NCBI RefSeq assembly: GCF_010500215.1
Contig: NZ_JAAGOY010000004.1
Coordinates: 496,001-560,000 of the forward strand
Source of the DNA: Aliiroseovarius sp. PrR006
GTDB taxonomy: Bacteria; Pseudomonadota; Alphaproteobacteria; Rhodobacterales; Rhodobacteraceae
DNA: 64,000 nt
Reading direction: 5' to 3'
Shown here piece by piece: positions 20,304-28,601 of this stretch. Within the stretch, counting starts at the first letter, position 1. The number at the start of each line of letters is the position of its first letter. The translations under genes were made by a program, and so were the position numbers. The notes beneath the pieces were generated by a model. The model was not told the DNA's origin and did no database searches. It saw nothing but the letters and a program-made list of their open reading frames with translations.

Positions 20304-21374
20304 ATGACCCGTACCATCGTCGAAAGCGCGACCAAGACCTCGATCATCGGCTTTGACCAGCCGTTTTCCGTGATCGGCGAGCGCATCAACCCGACTGGCC
20401 GCAAAATCCTGAACGAAGAGCTGGAGCGCGACGACTTCAGCCGTGTTGAACGTGATGCGATTGCTCAGGTTGCCGCTGGCGCGACCATTTTGGACATCAA
20501 CTCGGGCGCTGTGTTCTCGAACAAGATGGCCGAAGATCCGCGTTACGCCGACAACAACTTTGTCGAGCCTGACCTGATGCGCAAACTGGTGGAAACTGTG
20601 CAGGCCGTCACTGACTGCCCGCTCTGCATCGACTCGTCGGTTCCCGGCGCACTGGAAGCAGGTCTGGAAGCCGCCAACGGTCGCCCGCTTCTAAACTCGG
20701 TCACCGGCGAAGAAGAGCGTCTGGAACTGGTTCTGCCGCTGGTCAAAAAATACAATGTGCCGGTCGTGGCGATTTCGAACGACGACACCGGTATTTCGGA
20801 AGACCCGGAAGTGCGTTTTGCCGTTGCCAAAAAGATCGTGGAACGCGCTGCTGACTTCGGCATCCCCGCCCATGACATCGTGGTTGACCCGCTGGTCATG
20901 CCGATCGGCGCGATGGGCACCGCCGGGCTTCAGGTGTTTGAACTGAACCGTCGCCTGCGTGACGAGTTGGGCGTGAACACCACCTGTGGCGCCTCAAACA
21001 TCTCGTTTGGTCTGCCCAACCGTCACGGCATCAACAACGCCTTCCTGCCGATGGCAATGGCAACCGGCATGACCTCGGCGATCATGAACCCGATCGCCCT
21101 GCCCGTTGGCCCCAAAAAGCTGGCGGAAAAGAAAGCCGAGATCGAAGCCAAAGGCATCGTCGTTCCGGCCGATATGGATGATGAAACCTTCTGCCAGGTG
21201 TTTGGTCTGGGCTCAACGAAACCGCGCGCAGGTAAGGAAATGGAAGCCATCCGCGCCGCCAACTTCCTGACCAACAACGACGAAGGTGGCGCCAACTGGA
21301 TCGCCTTCAACAAGCCCTCCGGTGAAGCTGGTGGTGCCGGTGGTCGTCGCGGTGGCCGTCGCCGTCGCGGCTAA
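20304..21374 (+). CDS. Methyltetrahydrofolate:corrinoid methyltransferase
   Basis: The 356-residue product has the pterin-binding TIM-barrel motifs of AcsE/MtgA-type enzymes: FSVIGERINPTGRKILNEEL, GATILDINSGAVF, CPLCIDSSVPGALEAGL, IVVDPLVMPIGAMGTAG and NTTCGASNISFGLPNRHGI. It would move a methyl group between a corrinoid protein and tetrahydrofolate. The MetF-like gene ends 6 bp upstream and the two are surely cotranscribed. The C-terminus is a Gly/Arg tail (GGRRGGRRRRG) beyond the barrel, similar to the tail of the RACo-like protein at 23220. The corrinoid protein and substrate methyltransferase are not in the window. Confidence 0.88.
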   Translation: MTRTIVESATKTSIIGFDQPFSVIGERINPTGRKILNEELERDDFSRVERDAIAQVAAGATILDINSGAVFSNKMAEDPRYADNNFVEPDLMRKLVETVQAVTDCPLCIDSSVPGALEAGLEAANGRPLLNSVTGEEERLELVLPLVKKYNVPVVAISNDDTGISEDPEVRFAVAKKIVERAADFGIPAHDIVVDPLVMPIGAMGTAGLQVFELNRRLRDELGVNTTCGASNISFGLPNRHGINNAFLPMAMATGMTSAIMNPIALPVGPKKLAEKKAEIEAKGIVVPADMDDETFCQVFGLGSTKPRAGKEMEAIRAANFLTNNDEGGANWIAFNKPSGEAGGAGGRRGGRRRRG

Positions 21375-21396
21375 GGCTGACACATAAAACACATGC

Positions 21397-21423
21397 AAAG
21401 GCCCGCCATTTTGGCGGGCCTTT
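21397..21423. terminator. Terminator after the corrinoid methyltransferase gene
   Basis: Arms AAAGGCCCGCCA and TGGCGGGCCTTT close over a three-base loop. The 12-bp stem with A/T flanks ends the first one-carbon operon. Confidence 0.85.
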
Positions 21424-21612
21424 CACGTTTTGTGTGTGCCAAATCCGCAAAAACCATGGAAAAAAACGCCTTCTGACGTCCCTCTGGCTTGCGTCAACGG
21501 TTAACTTGCCTATCATCAACCTCGTTCGCAGTTCCGTCCCGGGACATTTTATCTCGGGGACGACGGGGCTTTTAACTATCGATTTCGATCAAAAAACGCC
21601 GGAGTAATATCC

Positions 21613-21732
21613 ATGAAAGTTACCGCTACACTTCTTCTGATTGCGATGACCACCCTTGCAGCTTGCGCCACCGAGCCCGAGCCCGTTGTCGTCGCCGAGC
21701 CGACCTATGACAAAATGGGCAACCCCATGTAA
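21613..21732 (+). CDS. 39-residue putative lipoprotein
   Basis: The product begins MKVTATLLLIAMTTLAACAT and continues with a short acidic/proline segment (EPEPVVVAEPTYDKMGNPM). LAAC is a good lipobox with cysteine 18 as the acylated residue, leaving a mature peptide of 22 residues. GGAGTAATATCC before the ATG is a ribosome binding site. Its own strong terminator follows at 21751. The function is unknown. Small lipoproteins with a proline-rich tail and C-terminal conserved YDKMGNPM-like motif occur in related genomes, by recollection only. Confidence 0.7.
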   Translation: MKVTATLLLIAMTTLAACATEPEPVVVAEPTYDKMGNPM

Positions 21733-21750
21733 TGGTGGTTTACCCCAAAG

Positions 21751-21780
21751 AAAGCCCGCGCTTGTCGCGGGCTTTTTTTT
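21751..21780 (+). terminator. Terminator of the small lipoprotein gene
   Basis: Arms AAAGCCCGCG and CGCGGGCTTT with a CTTGT loop are followed by a run of eight Ts. Confidence 0.9.
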
Positions 21781-21935
21781 GCCCTGAAGTCGGGGCTCCC
21801 TCCGCATCAGCGCCCACTGTGATCTTCATACGTCCCGCGTCAAAACAGATTCTGACAGTTTGATTTCCCGCAAATAAACCACCATAACGCGAGCGCTAAT
21901 TGTCCATAAATGCCGCAAACAGAAGGACATTGATC

Positions 21936-23105
21936 GTGTCGACACCCAACCGCCCTCCGCTAAAGGGGATCACTATTTTGGACCTGACGCACGTGCTGGC
22001 GGGGCCCTATTGCTCGATGATCCTGTCGGATCTTGGGGCCAAGGTGATCAAGATTGAGCAGCCCGGCATTGGCGATGACACACGGCATTTCCCACCGTTT
22101 CGCGACGGTCACAGCGCCTATTTCGCCACCATCAACCGCGACAAACAGTCGATCGCGCTGGATCTGAAGGACGAGGTGGATCGCGCCGTGTTTGAACGGC
22201 TGTTGGCACAGGTCGACGTGGTGATGGAAAACTACCGCCCCGGTGTGATGGAACGCCTGGGCTATGGCTGGGACACCCTGTCAGACCGCCATCCGCATCT
22301 GATCTATGGCGCCGTGTCAGGATTTGGGCACACGGGACCGGACGCAATGAAACCCGCCTATGACATGGTGGTGCAAGCGCGTGGCGGCGTGATGTCGATC
22401 ACCGGCGAAAAAAACCGTGAACCCGTGCGGGTTGGGGCCTCGGTCGGGGACATTGTCGCAGGTATGTTTCTGGGCCACGGGCTGCTGGCCGCGCTGTATC
22501 AACGCGAAAAGACCGGTAAGGGGCAAAAAGTCGACGTAGCGATGCTGGACAGCCAGTTGGCAATTATCGAACATGCAATCGCCATCACCGGCGAGACCGG
22601 CATTCCGCCAGAACCGTGCGGGGCACGTCACCCCTCGATCGCGCCATTTGAAACCTATCATACCGCAGATGGCCTGATGGTCATCGCCTGCGGCAACGAT
22701 GTGCTGTTCAAAAAGCTGTGCCATGTGCTTGGGAAGCCAAAATGGGCCACCCGACCCGAATTTGCAAACAACCTTGCCCGCTGCGAAAATGTGCAGTTGC
22801 TGCGCCGTCGGATCGAAACGGTGACCCTAGGACAAACACGCAGCCATTGGCTTGAGCTTCTGACCGCTGAAGGCATTCCTTGCGGTCCCATCCAAAACGT
22901 CGCCGAAGCCATGCAAGACCCGCAAATACTGGCGCGCAACATGGTTAAATACCTACCTGCCCCAGACGGCGGCAAGCCGTTCGTTGCAGCGGGAAACCCA
23001 ATCAAGATGAGCAATCTGGACGACACAAATAATCCCGGTGCAGCGCCTCTTTTGGACGGTGACCGCGCCGCAGTTCTGGATTGGCTGGCCGAACAAGAGC
23101 GCTGA
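21936..23105 (+). CDS. CaiB/BaiF (class III) CoA-transferase
   Basis: The 389-residue product has class III CoA-transferase motifs: LKGITILDLTHVLAGPYCSM, LSDLGAKVIKIEQPGIGDDT, MENYRPGVMERLGYGWDTL and KPAYDMVVQARGGVMSITG with the catalytic aspartate. The enzyme moves CoA between carboxylic acids by a ping-pong mechanism. GTG at 21936 was chosen because AGAAGGA stands 8 bases before it; an in-frame TTG at 21900 lies outside that site. The gene is between the corrinoid methyltransferase and corrinoid activator genes, which suggests a substrate linked to the same catabolic route. No substrate can be read. Confidence 0.85.
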   Translation: MSTPNRPPLKGITILDLTHVLAGPYCSMILSDLGAKVIKIEQPGIGDDTRHFPPFRDGHSAYFATINRDKQSIALDLKDEVDRAVFERLLAQVDVVMENYRPGVMERLGYGWDTLSDRHPHLIYGAVSGFGHTGPDAMKPAYDMVVQARGGVMSITGEKNREPVRVGASVGDIVAGMFLGHGLLAALYQREKTGKGQKVDVAMLDSQLAIIEHAIAITGETGIPPEPCGARHPSIAPFETYHTADGLMVIACGNDVLFKKLCHVLGKPKWATRPEFANNLARCENVQLLRRRIETVTLGQTRSHWLELLTAEGIPCGPIQNVAEAMQDPQILARNMVKYLPAPDGGKPFVAAGNPIKMSNLDDTNNPGAAPLLDGDRAAVLDWLAEQER

Positions 23106-23219
23106 TCCGCACGCACAGACAAAAAACGGCGTTTCCAGACAATTTATGCCGCAAGCAGGCATTGCGCGCGCCTGTACGTTCCTTAAATTGATTGAAAATC
23201 AACAGGAAAGACGCGCGCA

Positions 23220-25262
23220 ATGTCTCAGGATCCTTTGGTCATCTTCACTCCTTCCGGCAAACGGGGTCGTTTCCCGGTTGGCACCCCCATTCTGACCGCC
23301 GCCCGCCAATTGGGCGTAGATCTGGATTCGGTCTGTGGCGGGCGTGGTATCTGCTCGAAATGCCAGGTCACCCCCAGCTTTGGCGAGTTTCCAAAGCATG
23401 GTGTCACCGTCGAAGAGGACGCCCTATCCGAATGGAACAAGGTCGAACAGCGCTATGACGACATCCGCGGACTACCCAAGGGCCGCCGTCTGGGCTGTCA
23501 GGCGACCGTGCAGGGCGATGTGGTCGTCGATGTGCCACCAGAAAGCCAAGTCCACAAACAGGTGGTCCGCAAACGCGCCGAGGCGCGCGAGATCACGTTG
23601 GACCCAGTCGTGAAGCTTTACTATGTCGAGGTCGAAGAGCCCGACATGCACGAGCCTTCGGGCGATCTGGAACGTCTTGTCACAGCCCTTGAAGAGCAAT
23701 GGGAAATCAAAGGCGTACGTGCCGACCTTCACATTCTGTCCTCGTTACAACCCTGCCTGCGCAAAGGCGAATGGAAGGTCACCGTTGCCGTCCATCTGGG
23801 AGATGAAGAAAATCCGCCTCGGGTCATGCATGTCTGGCCCGGCTATCACGAAGGCAGCGTTTATGGTATGGCCGTAGACCTTGGCTCCACCACCATTGCG
23901 GCCCATCTGTGCGACATGTCGACCGGCGAGGTCGTGGCGTCCTCGGGCCTAATGAACCCGCAAATCCGCTTTGGCGAAGACCTGATGAGCCGCGTCAGCT
24001 ATTCCATGATGAACGCGGGCGGCGCACAGGAAATGACCGATGCGGTACGCGAGGGCATGGACGCGCTCTTCACCCAGATCGCTGCGGATGCCGAAATCGA
24101 CAAGCACTTGATCATGGATGTGGTCGTGGTTTGCAACCCGGTCATGCACCACCTGTTCCTTGGCATTGACCCGTTCGAGCTGGGACAGGCGCCCTTTGCG
24201 CTGGCGACGTCCGACGCGCTGCGCCTGAGGGCCACGGATGTGGATCTGACCATCCACCCCCTCGCCCGCCTGTACATGCTTCCCTGTATCGCAGGCCATG
24301 TGGGCGCGGACGCCGCAGCCGTTGCGCTGTCGGAGGCCCCGGACAAGTCTGACGACCTTGTGCTGGTCGTGGACGTGGGCACCAATGCCGAGATTTTGCT
24401 GGGCGACAAGGACGGCGTGCTGGCCTGTTCTTCGCCCACCGGCCCTGCTTTTGAAGGTGCACAGATCAGCGCGGGCCAACGCGCAGCCCCCGGAGCGATT
24501 GAACGTGTCGAGATCGACTCCGTCACCAAGGAACCCCGTTTCCGCGTGATCGGTAGCGACATCTGGTCCGACCAAGGCGGTTTTTCCGCCGCGACCGCTG
24601 TGACCGGCGTCACCGGCATCTGTGGCTCGGGCATTATCGAGGTGATCGCCGAGATGCGTCTGGCCGGCCTAGTGGATGCAGGCGGGCTGATCGGCTCGGC
24701 CGAGCAAACCGGCACCGACCGCTGCTTTGCCGATGGCCGTACCAACGCCTACCGCCTGTGGGACGGGGACGAGGATCAGAAGCCGATCACCGTCACCAAT
24801 GGCGACATTCGCGCCATCCAAATGGCCAAAGCCGCGCTTTATTCCGGTGCGCGTCTGTTGATGGATAAGCGTGGTGTCGACAAGGTGGACCGCGTGGTGC
24901 TGGCAGGTGCGTTTGGCGCGCATATTTCGGCCAAGCACGCGATGGTTCTGGGCATGATCCCAGACTGTGAGCTGGACAAGGTGACCTCGGCGGGCAACGC
25001 GGCAGGCACCGGCGCGCGGATCGCGCTGCTGAACCGCGCTGCACGGGCCGAGATCGAAGACACAGTGCGCAAGATCACCAAGATCGAAACCGCCGTGGAA
25101 GCCAAATTCCAAGAGCATTTCGTCAACGCCTCGGCCATGCCGAACTCGGCCGATCCCTTCCCGATCCTGCGATCCGTGGTCGATCTGCCCGAACCCAGCT
25201 TCAACACAGGCGGTGGAGACGAAGAAGGCGGCGGCCGCCGTCGACGTCGTCGCCGGGGGTAA
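23220..25262 (+). CDS. Corrinoid-activation protein, RACo-like (2Fe-2S plus ASKHA domain)
   Basis: The 680-residue product has an N-terminal ferredoxin-like domain with cysteines 39, 45, 48 and 93 (CGGRGICSKCQV and LGCQA), a middle region, and a C-terminal ASKHA-type domain beginning YGMAVDLGSTTIAAHLCDM near residue 216 and including LVLVVDVGTNAEILLGDKDG and DRVVLAGAFGAHIS. RACo-type proteins use ATP and an Fe-S cluster to re-reduce Co(II) corrinoid to Co(I). It therefore maintains the methyltransferase system at 19-21 kb. It ends with an acidic/Gly stretch and a seven-arginine tail (GGGRRRRRRRG). Confidence 0.87.
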   Translation: MSQDPLVIFTPSGKRGRFPVGTPILTAARQLGVDLDSVCGGRGICSKCQVTPSFGEFPKHGVTVEEDALSEWNKVEQRYDDIRGLPKGRRLGCQATVQGDVVVDVPPESQVHKQVVRKRAEAREITLDPVVKLYYVEVEEPDMHEPSGDLERLVTALEEQWEIKGVRADLHILSSLQPCLRKGEWKVTVAVHLGDEENPPRVMHVWPGYHEGSVYGMAVDLGSTTIAAHLCDMSTGEVVASSGLMNPQIRFGEDLMSRVSYSMMNAGGAQEMTDAVREGMDALFTQIAADAEIDKHLIMDVVVVCNPVMHHLFLGIDPFELGQAPFALATSDALRLRATDVDLTIHPLARLYMLPCIAGHVGADAAAVALSEAPDKSDDLVLVVDVGTNAEILLGDKDGVLACSSPTGPAFEGAQISAGQRAAPGAIERVEIDSVTKEPRFRVIGSDIWSDQGGFSAATAVTGVTGICGSGIIEVIAEMRLAGLVDAGGLIGSAEQTGTDRCFADGRTNAYRLWDGDEDQKPITVTNGDIRAIQMAKAALYSGARLLMDKRGVDKVDRVVLAGAFGAHISAKHAMVLGMIPDCELDKVTSAGNAAGTGARIALLNRAARAEIEDTVRKITKIETAVEAKFQEHFVNASAMPNSADPFPILRSVVDLPEPSFNTGGGDEEGGGRRRRRRRG

Positions 25263-25298
25263 CCCTGATAACGGCTTGAACTTCCTTATCCCATGGCA

Positions 25299-25332
25299 TA
25301 GCTCAATGGGTAAGGCGGGTGTAGCTCAATGG
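25299..25332 (+). repeat. Short direct repeat: D-arm fragment of tRNA-Gly
   Basis: TAGCTCAATGG at 25299-25309 is repeated at 25322-25332 inside the tRNA, a period of 23 bases. The upstream copy has no tRNA around it, so it looks like a slipped partial duplication of the tRNA 5' part. Confidence 0.6.
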
Positions 25333-25388
25333 TAGAGCAGCAGCTTCCCAAGCTGACGACGAGGGTTCGATTCCCTTCACCCGCTCCA
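25315..25388 (+). tRNA. tRNA-Gly (anticodon CCC)
   Basis: A complete cloverleaf can be drawn. The acceptor stem is GCGGGTG/CACCCGC, the D stem GCTC/GAGC, and the anticodon loop TTCCCAA gives anticodon CCC. The T stem GAGGG/CCCTT has loop TTCGATT, and CCA is encoded at the 3' end. The outermost anticodon-stem pair (G27-A43) is a mismatch. It decodes GGG. It stands between the RACo-like and thioesterase genes. Confidence 0.93.
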
Positions 25389-25422
25389 AGCCTTCCCCCA
25401 AGCGCTACCTGCCGAGGTTTCC

Positions 25423-25911
25423 ATGTTCGTCCACACAGACCTTCCGCTTGTCACACCGCTGACAGCACAGCAGTTGCAACGCGCAGGTGTGCCCGAGGGC
25501 TGGAATTTCGGTCAAGCTGACCGCGTGCGTTTTCACGAGCTTGATGCGCTGAACCATGTGAATAACATCGTCTATCTGCGCTGGTTCGAGGATATTCGCA
25601 TCCCCTATTTCCACACCCATGCAATCACCAGCTACAATTCTGAAGACGATCCGCAGGTCGTGCTGGCCACCAACGCAGCGCGCTATTTCAAGCCGATGTT
25701 TCTGGGCGAAACCTTCGTCGTCACGGCACGCTGTACCAGCTTCCGCAACAGCTCTTTCGTGTTGGAATACGGCGTCTGGGTCGAGGGCGAGCTACGTTGC
25801 TCGGGCGAGACGGTGATTGTCACACTTGAGCAGGACGGCAAGACCAAACGCCCACTCAGCCCCGAGGTCATTGCCGCGCTGACCGCGGACGGCGCCACTA
25901 AGGCAGGGTAA
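25423..25911 (+). CDS. Acyl-CoA thioesterase, 4HBT hot-dog family
   Basis: The 162-residue product has the hot-dog signature RVRFHELDALNHVNNIVYLR with the catalytic aspartate, and WFEDIRIPYFHTH after it. It hydrolyses an unknown acyl-CoA in the cytoplasm. Its last 14 bases overlap the convergent PhyH-like gene. Confidence 0.83.
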   Translation: MFVHTDLPLVTPLTAQQLQRAGVPEGWNFGQADRVRFHELDALNHVNNIVYLRWFEDIRIPYFHTHAITSYNSEDDPQVVLATNAARYFKPMFLGETFVVTARCTSFRNSSFVLEYGVWVEGELRCSGETVIVTLEQDGKTKRPLSPEVIAALTADGATKAG

Positions 25912-26698
25912 GCCAATCGGACACGCCGCCGGGTAGATCGGGGCGGAAATAGGCGATCATGCGTCCTTCTGACGGTGCTTTGGCCCCGTCCTGCCATGGC
26001 GCGACGCCGTGTAGCGTGAAACGATCCATCAGATAGGCCTCGCCGGGGGTGGCATGAACCGTGATGCGCGAGCAGGTTTCAAACACCTCTCGGCGCGCCG
26101 CTTGGTAAGCCTGCGTGACATCATGGCGGCGCATTTGATCAGCGGGCACATCTTCGAATGCATCTCGCAACGCTTTACGCATGATCAGATGGCTGCCCTC
26201 CCACAAGACCAACGGGCTGGCGCGGTCATCCGTGCGGTTCAGGGGAATGCCGATGACATAAGCATGCGCCTCGGCCACGCAGCGCCCTCCGCCTGACAGT
26301 TCAGGCTTCAACCCGTCCAAATGCGCGGCGTCTCGGTCGCGACGATAGCGGAACCCGGCATCCGTCTCGTGCGGGTCACGCTGGGGATAGCCCGGATAGG
26401 TGATCGACACCTGCGCCCGGTCCAGATCGTACCAGCCAAAGCGGTTCTCGGTGAAGTCGCGCAATGCACCCGTCAACGCGGGTCCACCCCCGACATGCCC
26501 CTGCCCGTCATTGGCGATGGCATTCACCCCGACAAACCACGTGCCCCCGGCGCGCAGCCAAGTTGCGATCTGCTCGGGGTCATTTCGCGCCTCAAGCGCC
26601 AACGGAGTGACGTGATCGACCCACGCTGCGATGGCTTTGTCATAGGCAAACTTGACCCACCCGTTGCGATCAAACGCAGCGCGCAGGGCGTCTACCAT
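25898..26698 (-). CDS. Phytanoyl-CoA dioxygenase-like Fe(II)/2-oxoglutarate oxygenase
   Basis: The 266-residue product has AAHLDGLKPE as the H-x-D iron pair, VLWEGSHLIM in the jelly-roll, and FTLHGVAPWQDG with the distal histidine, followed by RMIAYFRPDLPGG where the arginine could bind 2-oxoglutarate. The family hydroxylates lipids or small metabolites, and the substrate is unknown. It overlaps the TauE gene by seven bases at its start, so it is cotranscribed with it. Confidence 0.72.
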   Translation of the reverse strand: MVDALRAAFDRNGWVKFAYDKAIAAWVDHVTPLALEARNDPEQIATWLRAGGTWFVGVNAIANDGQGHVGGGPALTGALRDFTENRFGWYDLDRAQVSITYPGYPQRDPHETDAGFRYRRDRDAAHLDGLKPELSGGGRCVAEAHAYVIGIPLNRTDDRASPLVLWEGSHLIMRKALRDAFEDVPADQMRRHDVTQAYQAARREVFETCSRITVHATPGEAYLMDRFTLHGVAPWQDGAKAPSEGRMIAYFRPDLPGGVSDWLTLP

Positions 26699-27516
26699 CC
26701 CAAAGCCTTACGGAGCATGTTCAACGCGACCAGCGTCAGGAACACAGCGAATACGCGCTTCAACGGTTTCGGGTCCATCGCATGGGCCAGTTTCACCCCC
26801 AAAGGCGCAGTAAACAGGGTCATCGACACGATCAAAACGAAGGCAGGCATATTTACGGCCCCGATGGTCCAAGGCGGACGCACAGCCGGGTCAATCTGAA
26901 CGAAGAGGAATCCAAGGACCGAGGGCACCGCGATCAGAACGCCGAACCCGGCTGCTGTCGCCACCGCCTTGTGAATGGGGCGCCCGTGCAGGGTCATCAG
27001 GGGGACGCCAAAGCTTCCGCCTCCGATCCCCATCAGGACCGACAGGAAGCCCAGAACAGGAGCCAGCATGGCAACCTTTGGACCTTTGGGCATGTCTTCT
27101 GCCAGACGCCAATGGGCCTTTCCAAGCCCTAGATACGCGCCGATACACAGGCCCAGTACGCCGAAAATCGCTTGCAAAACTATGGATTTCAAACCCGAGG
27201 CGATGATCACGCCGATCAGCGCACCCGCGGCAATGCCCGGTGCCCAGCCCTTCAGGATGCCCCAATCCACCGCGCCCTTCTTGTTGTGCGATAGAACCGA
27301 CCTGACCGAGGTTACGATGATCGTCGCCAGCGAGGTCGCCAGACAGATCTGCATCAGCTGGTCCGAGCCATAGCCAAGCGCCGAGAACGCATAGAAAAAC
27401 GCGGGGACCAATACGATCCCGCCACCTACGCCCAGAAGTCCGGCCAACACGCCCGCAAAGGCCCCGATCGCGGCCAATAGCGCAGTCATGGGAAGAAGCA
27501 GGGATGGATCCGGCAT
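26692..27516 (-). CDS. TauE/SafE family sulfite/organosulfonate exporter-like permease
   Basis: The 274-residue product has about eight membrane segments. GVLAGLLGVGGGIVLVPAFF near the N-terminus and SVLMGIGGGSFGVPLMTLHG in the second half are the duplicated family motifs. TauE-type proteins export sulfite, sulfoacetate or other anions. It lies 2 kb from the sulfur-oxidation operons but beyond dusA and an SDR, so a link to sulfur oxidation is not shown. It ends four codons into a PhyH-like gene start. Confidence 0.85.
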   Translation of the reverse strand: MPDPSLLLPMTALLAAIGAFAGVLAGLLGVGGGIVLVPAFFYAFSALGYGSDQLMQICLATSLATIIVTSVRSVLSHNKKGAVDWGILKGWAPGIAAGALIGVIIASGLKSIVLQAIFGVLGLCIGAYLGLGKAHWRLAEDMPKGPKVAMLAPVLGFLSVLMGIGGGSFGVPLMTLHGRPIHKAVATAAGFGVLIAVPSVLGFLFVQIDPAVRPPWTIGAVNMPAFVLIVSMTLFTAPLGVKLAHAMDPKPLKRVFAVFLTLVALNMLRKALGW

Positions 27517-27525
27517 GGGGTGACC

Positions 27526-28533
27526 TCAGTCGGCAGGGACGTGTTCAGGCACAGATGACAGGGCTTCGGCGACCAGTGCAACCCCTGCCCCCGGTTTCGT
27601 CGCCCCTTCTGACAGGATACGTCGCCATTTACGGGCGCCGGGACGCCCCGTGAAAATGCCCAGCATGTGGCGGGTGATCGAATGCAGGCGGAGGCCTTCG
27701 GCCAAGCGCGCTTCGATATAGGGATACATCGCCTCGACCACCTCATGGGCTGAGCGTCCGGGCGTGGTGTCTCCAAAGATCTGTTGATCAGCGTCCAGCA
27801 GCACGGTTGCCGGGTCGTGATACGCCGCCCGGCCGATCATCACACCGTCCATGACATCCAGATGCGCACGGGTTTCATCGAGCGTCGTGATGCCCCCGTT
27901 GATCGACAGATGCAGATGCGGAAACGCCTCTTTCATGCGGTGAACCAGGGGATAGTCCAAGGGCGGAATGTCCCGGTTTTCCTTTGGGCTGAGGCCCTGA
28001 AGCCACGCCTTGCGCGCGTGGATGGTGAAGCGGCTGACACCTGCGGCAGATACCTTTTCAAGGAAGTCCGGCAGCACAACTTCAGGGGCTTGATCATCCA
28101 CGCCAATGCGGCATTTCACGGTGACTTCAACATCTTGCGCCGCGCTCTTCATGGCCGCCATACAGTCCGCGACCAATTCCGGGTCGCGCATCAGAACGGC
28201 GCCAAACGTGCCCGACTGCACCCGGTCAGACGGGCAGCCGACGTTCAGGTTCACCTCGTCATAGCCACGCTCGACACACAGCTTCGTGGCGGCGGCGAGT
28301 TCCTTCGGGTCCGACCCGCCAAGCTGCACAGCCACGGGGTGTTCTTCGGCATTATAGTCCAGAAGGTGCAGCGCTCCGCCACGCACCAAAGCGGGTGCGG
28401 TGACCATTTCCGTATAGAGCAGCGCGTGACGGCTCATCAGCCGGTGGAAATACCGGCAGTGACGGTCGGACCAGTCCATCATCGGGGCGACGGACAGGCG
28501 GGCAGCGTGGCGTATGGTCGATTGCGTAGTCAT
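27526..28533 (-). CDS. dusA: tRNA-dihydrouridine(20/20a) synthase DusA
   Basis: The 335-residue product starts with RLSVAPMMDWSDRHCRYFHR, typical of DusA, then VQLGGSDPKELA, NLNVGCPSDRVQSGTFGAVL with the catalytic cysteine, TVKCRIGVDD and ITRHMLGIFTGRPGARKWRR. The FMN enzyme reduces U20/U20a in the tRNA D-loop. It is 10 bp before the TauE gene on the same strand. Confidence 0.93.
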   Translation of the reverse strand: MTTQSTIRHAARLSVAPMMDWSDRHCRYFHRLMSRHALLYTEMVTAPALVRGGALHLLDYNAEEHPVAVQLGGSDPKELAAATKLCVERGYDEVNLNVGCPSDRVQSGTFGAVLMRDPELVADCMAAMKSAAQDVEVTVKCRIGVDDQAPEVVLPDFLEKVSAAGVSRFTIHARKAWLQGLSPKENRDIPPLDYPLVHRMKEAFPHLHLSINGGITTLDETRAHLDVMDGVMIGRAAYHDPATVLLDADQQIFGDTTPGRSAHEVVEAMYPYIEARLAEGLRLHSITRHMLGIFTGRPGARKWRRILSEGATKPGAGVALVAEALSSVPEHVPAD

Positions 28534-28601
28534 CGCGCGCTACATAGGCGATCCGCGCGCGGGATGCCAGAGGGCGGTCACCCGCCCCCGGCCAATTGGG
28601 T

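Noticed and set aside
21589-21807. Leftward ORF covering the small lipoprotein gene
   Set aside because: It runs through a strong terminator. The rightward frame has a ribosome binding site, signal peptide and lipobox.
26692-27516. TauE-type exporter as part of the sulfur island
   Set aside because: It is separated from the sulfur operons by dusA and an SDR gene and is cotranscribed with a PhyH-like gene, so membership is not supported.
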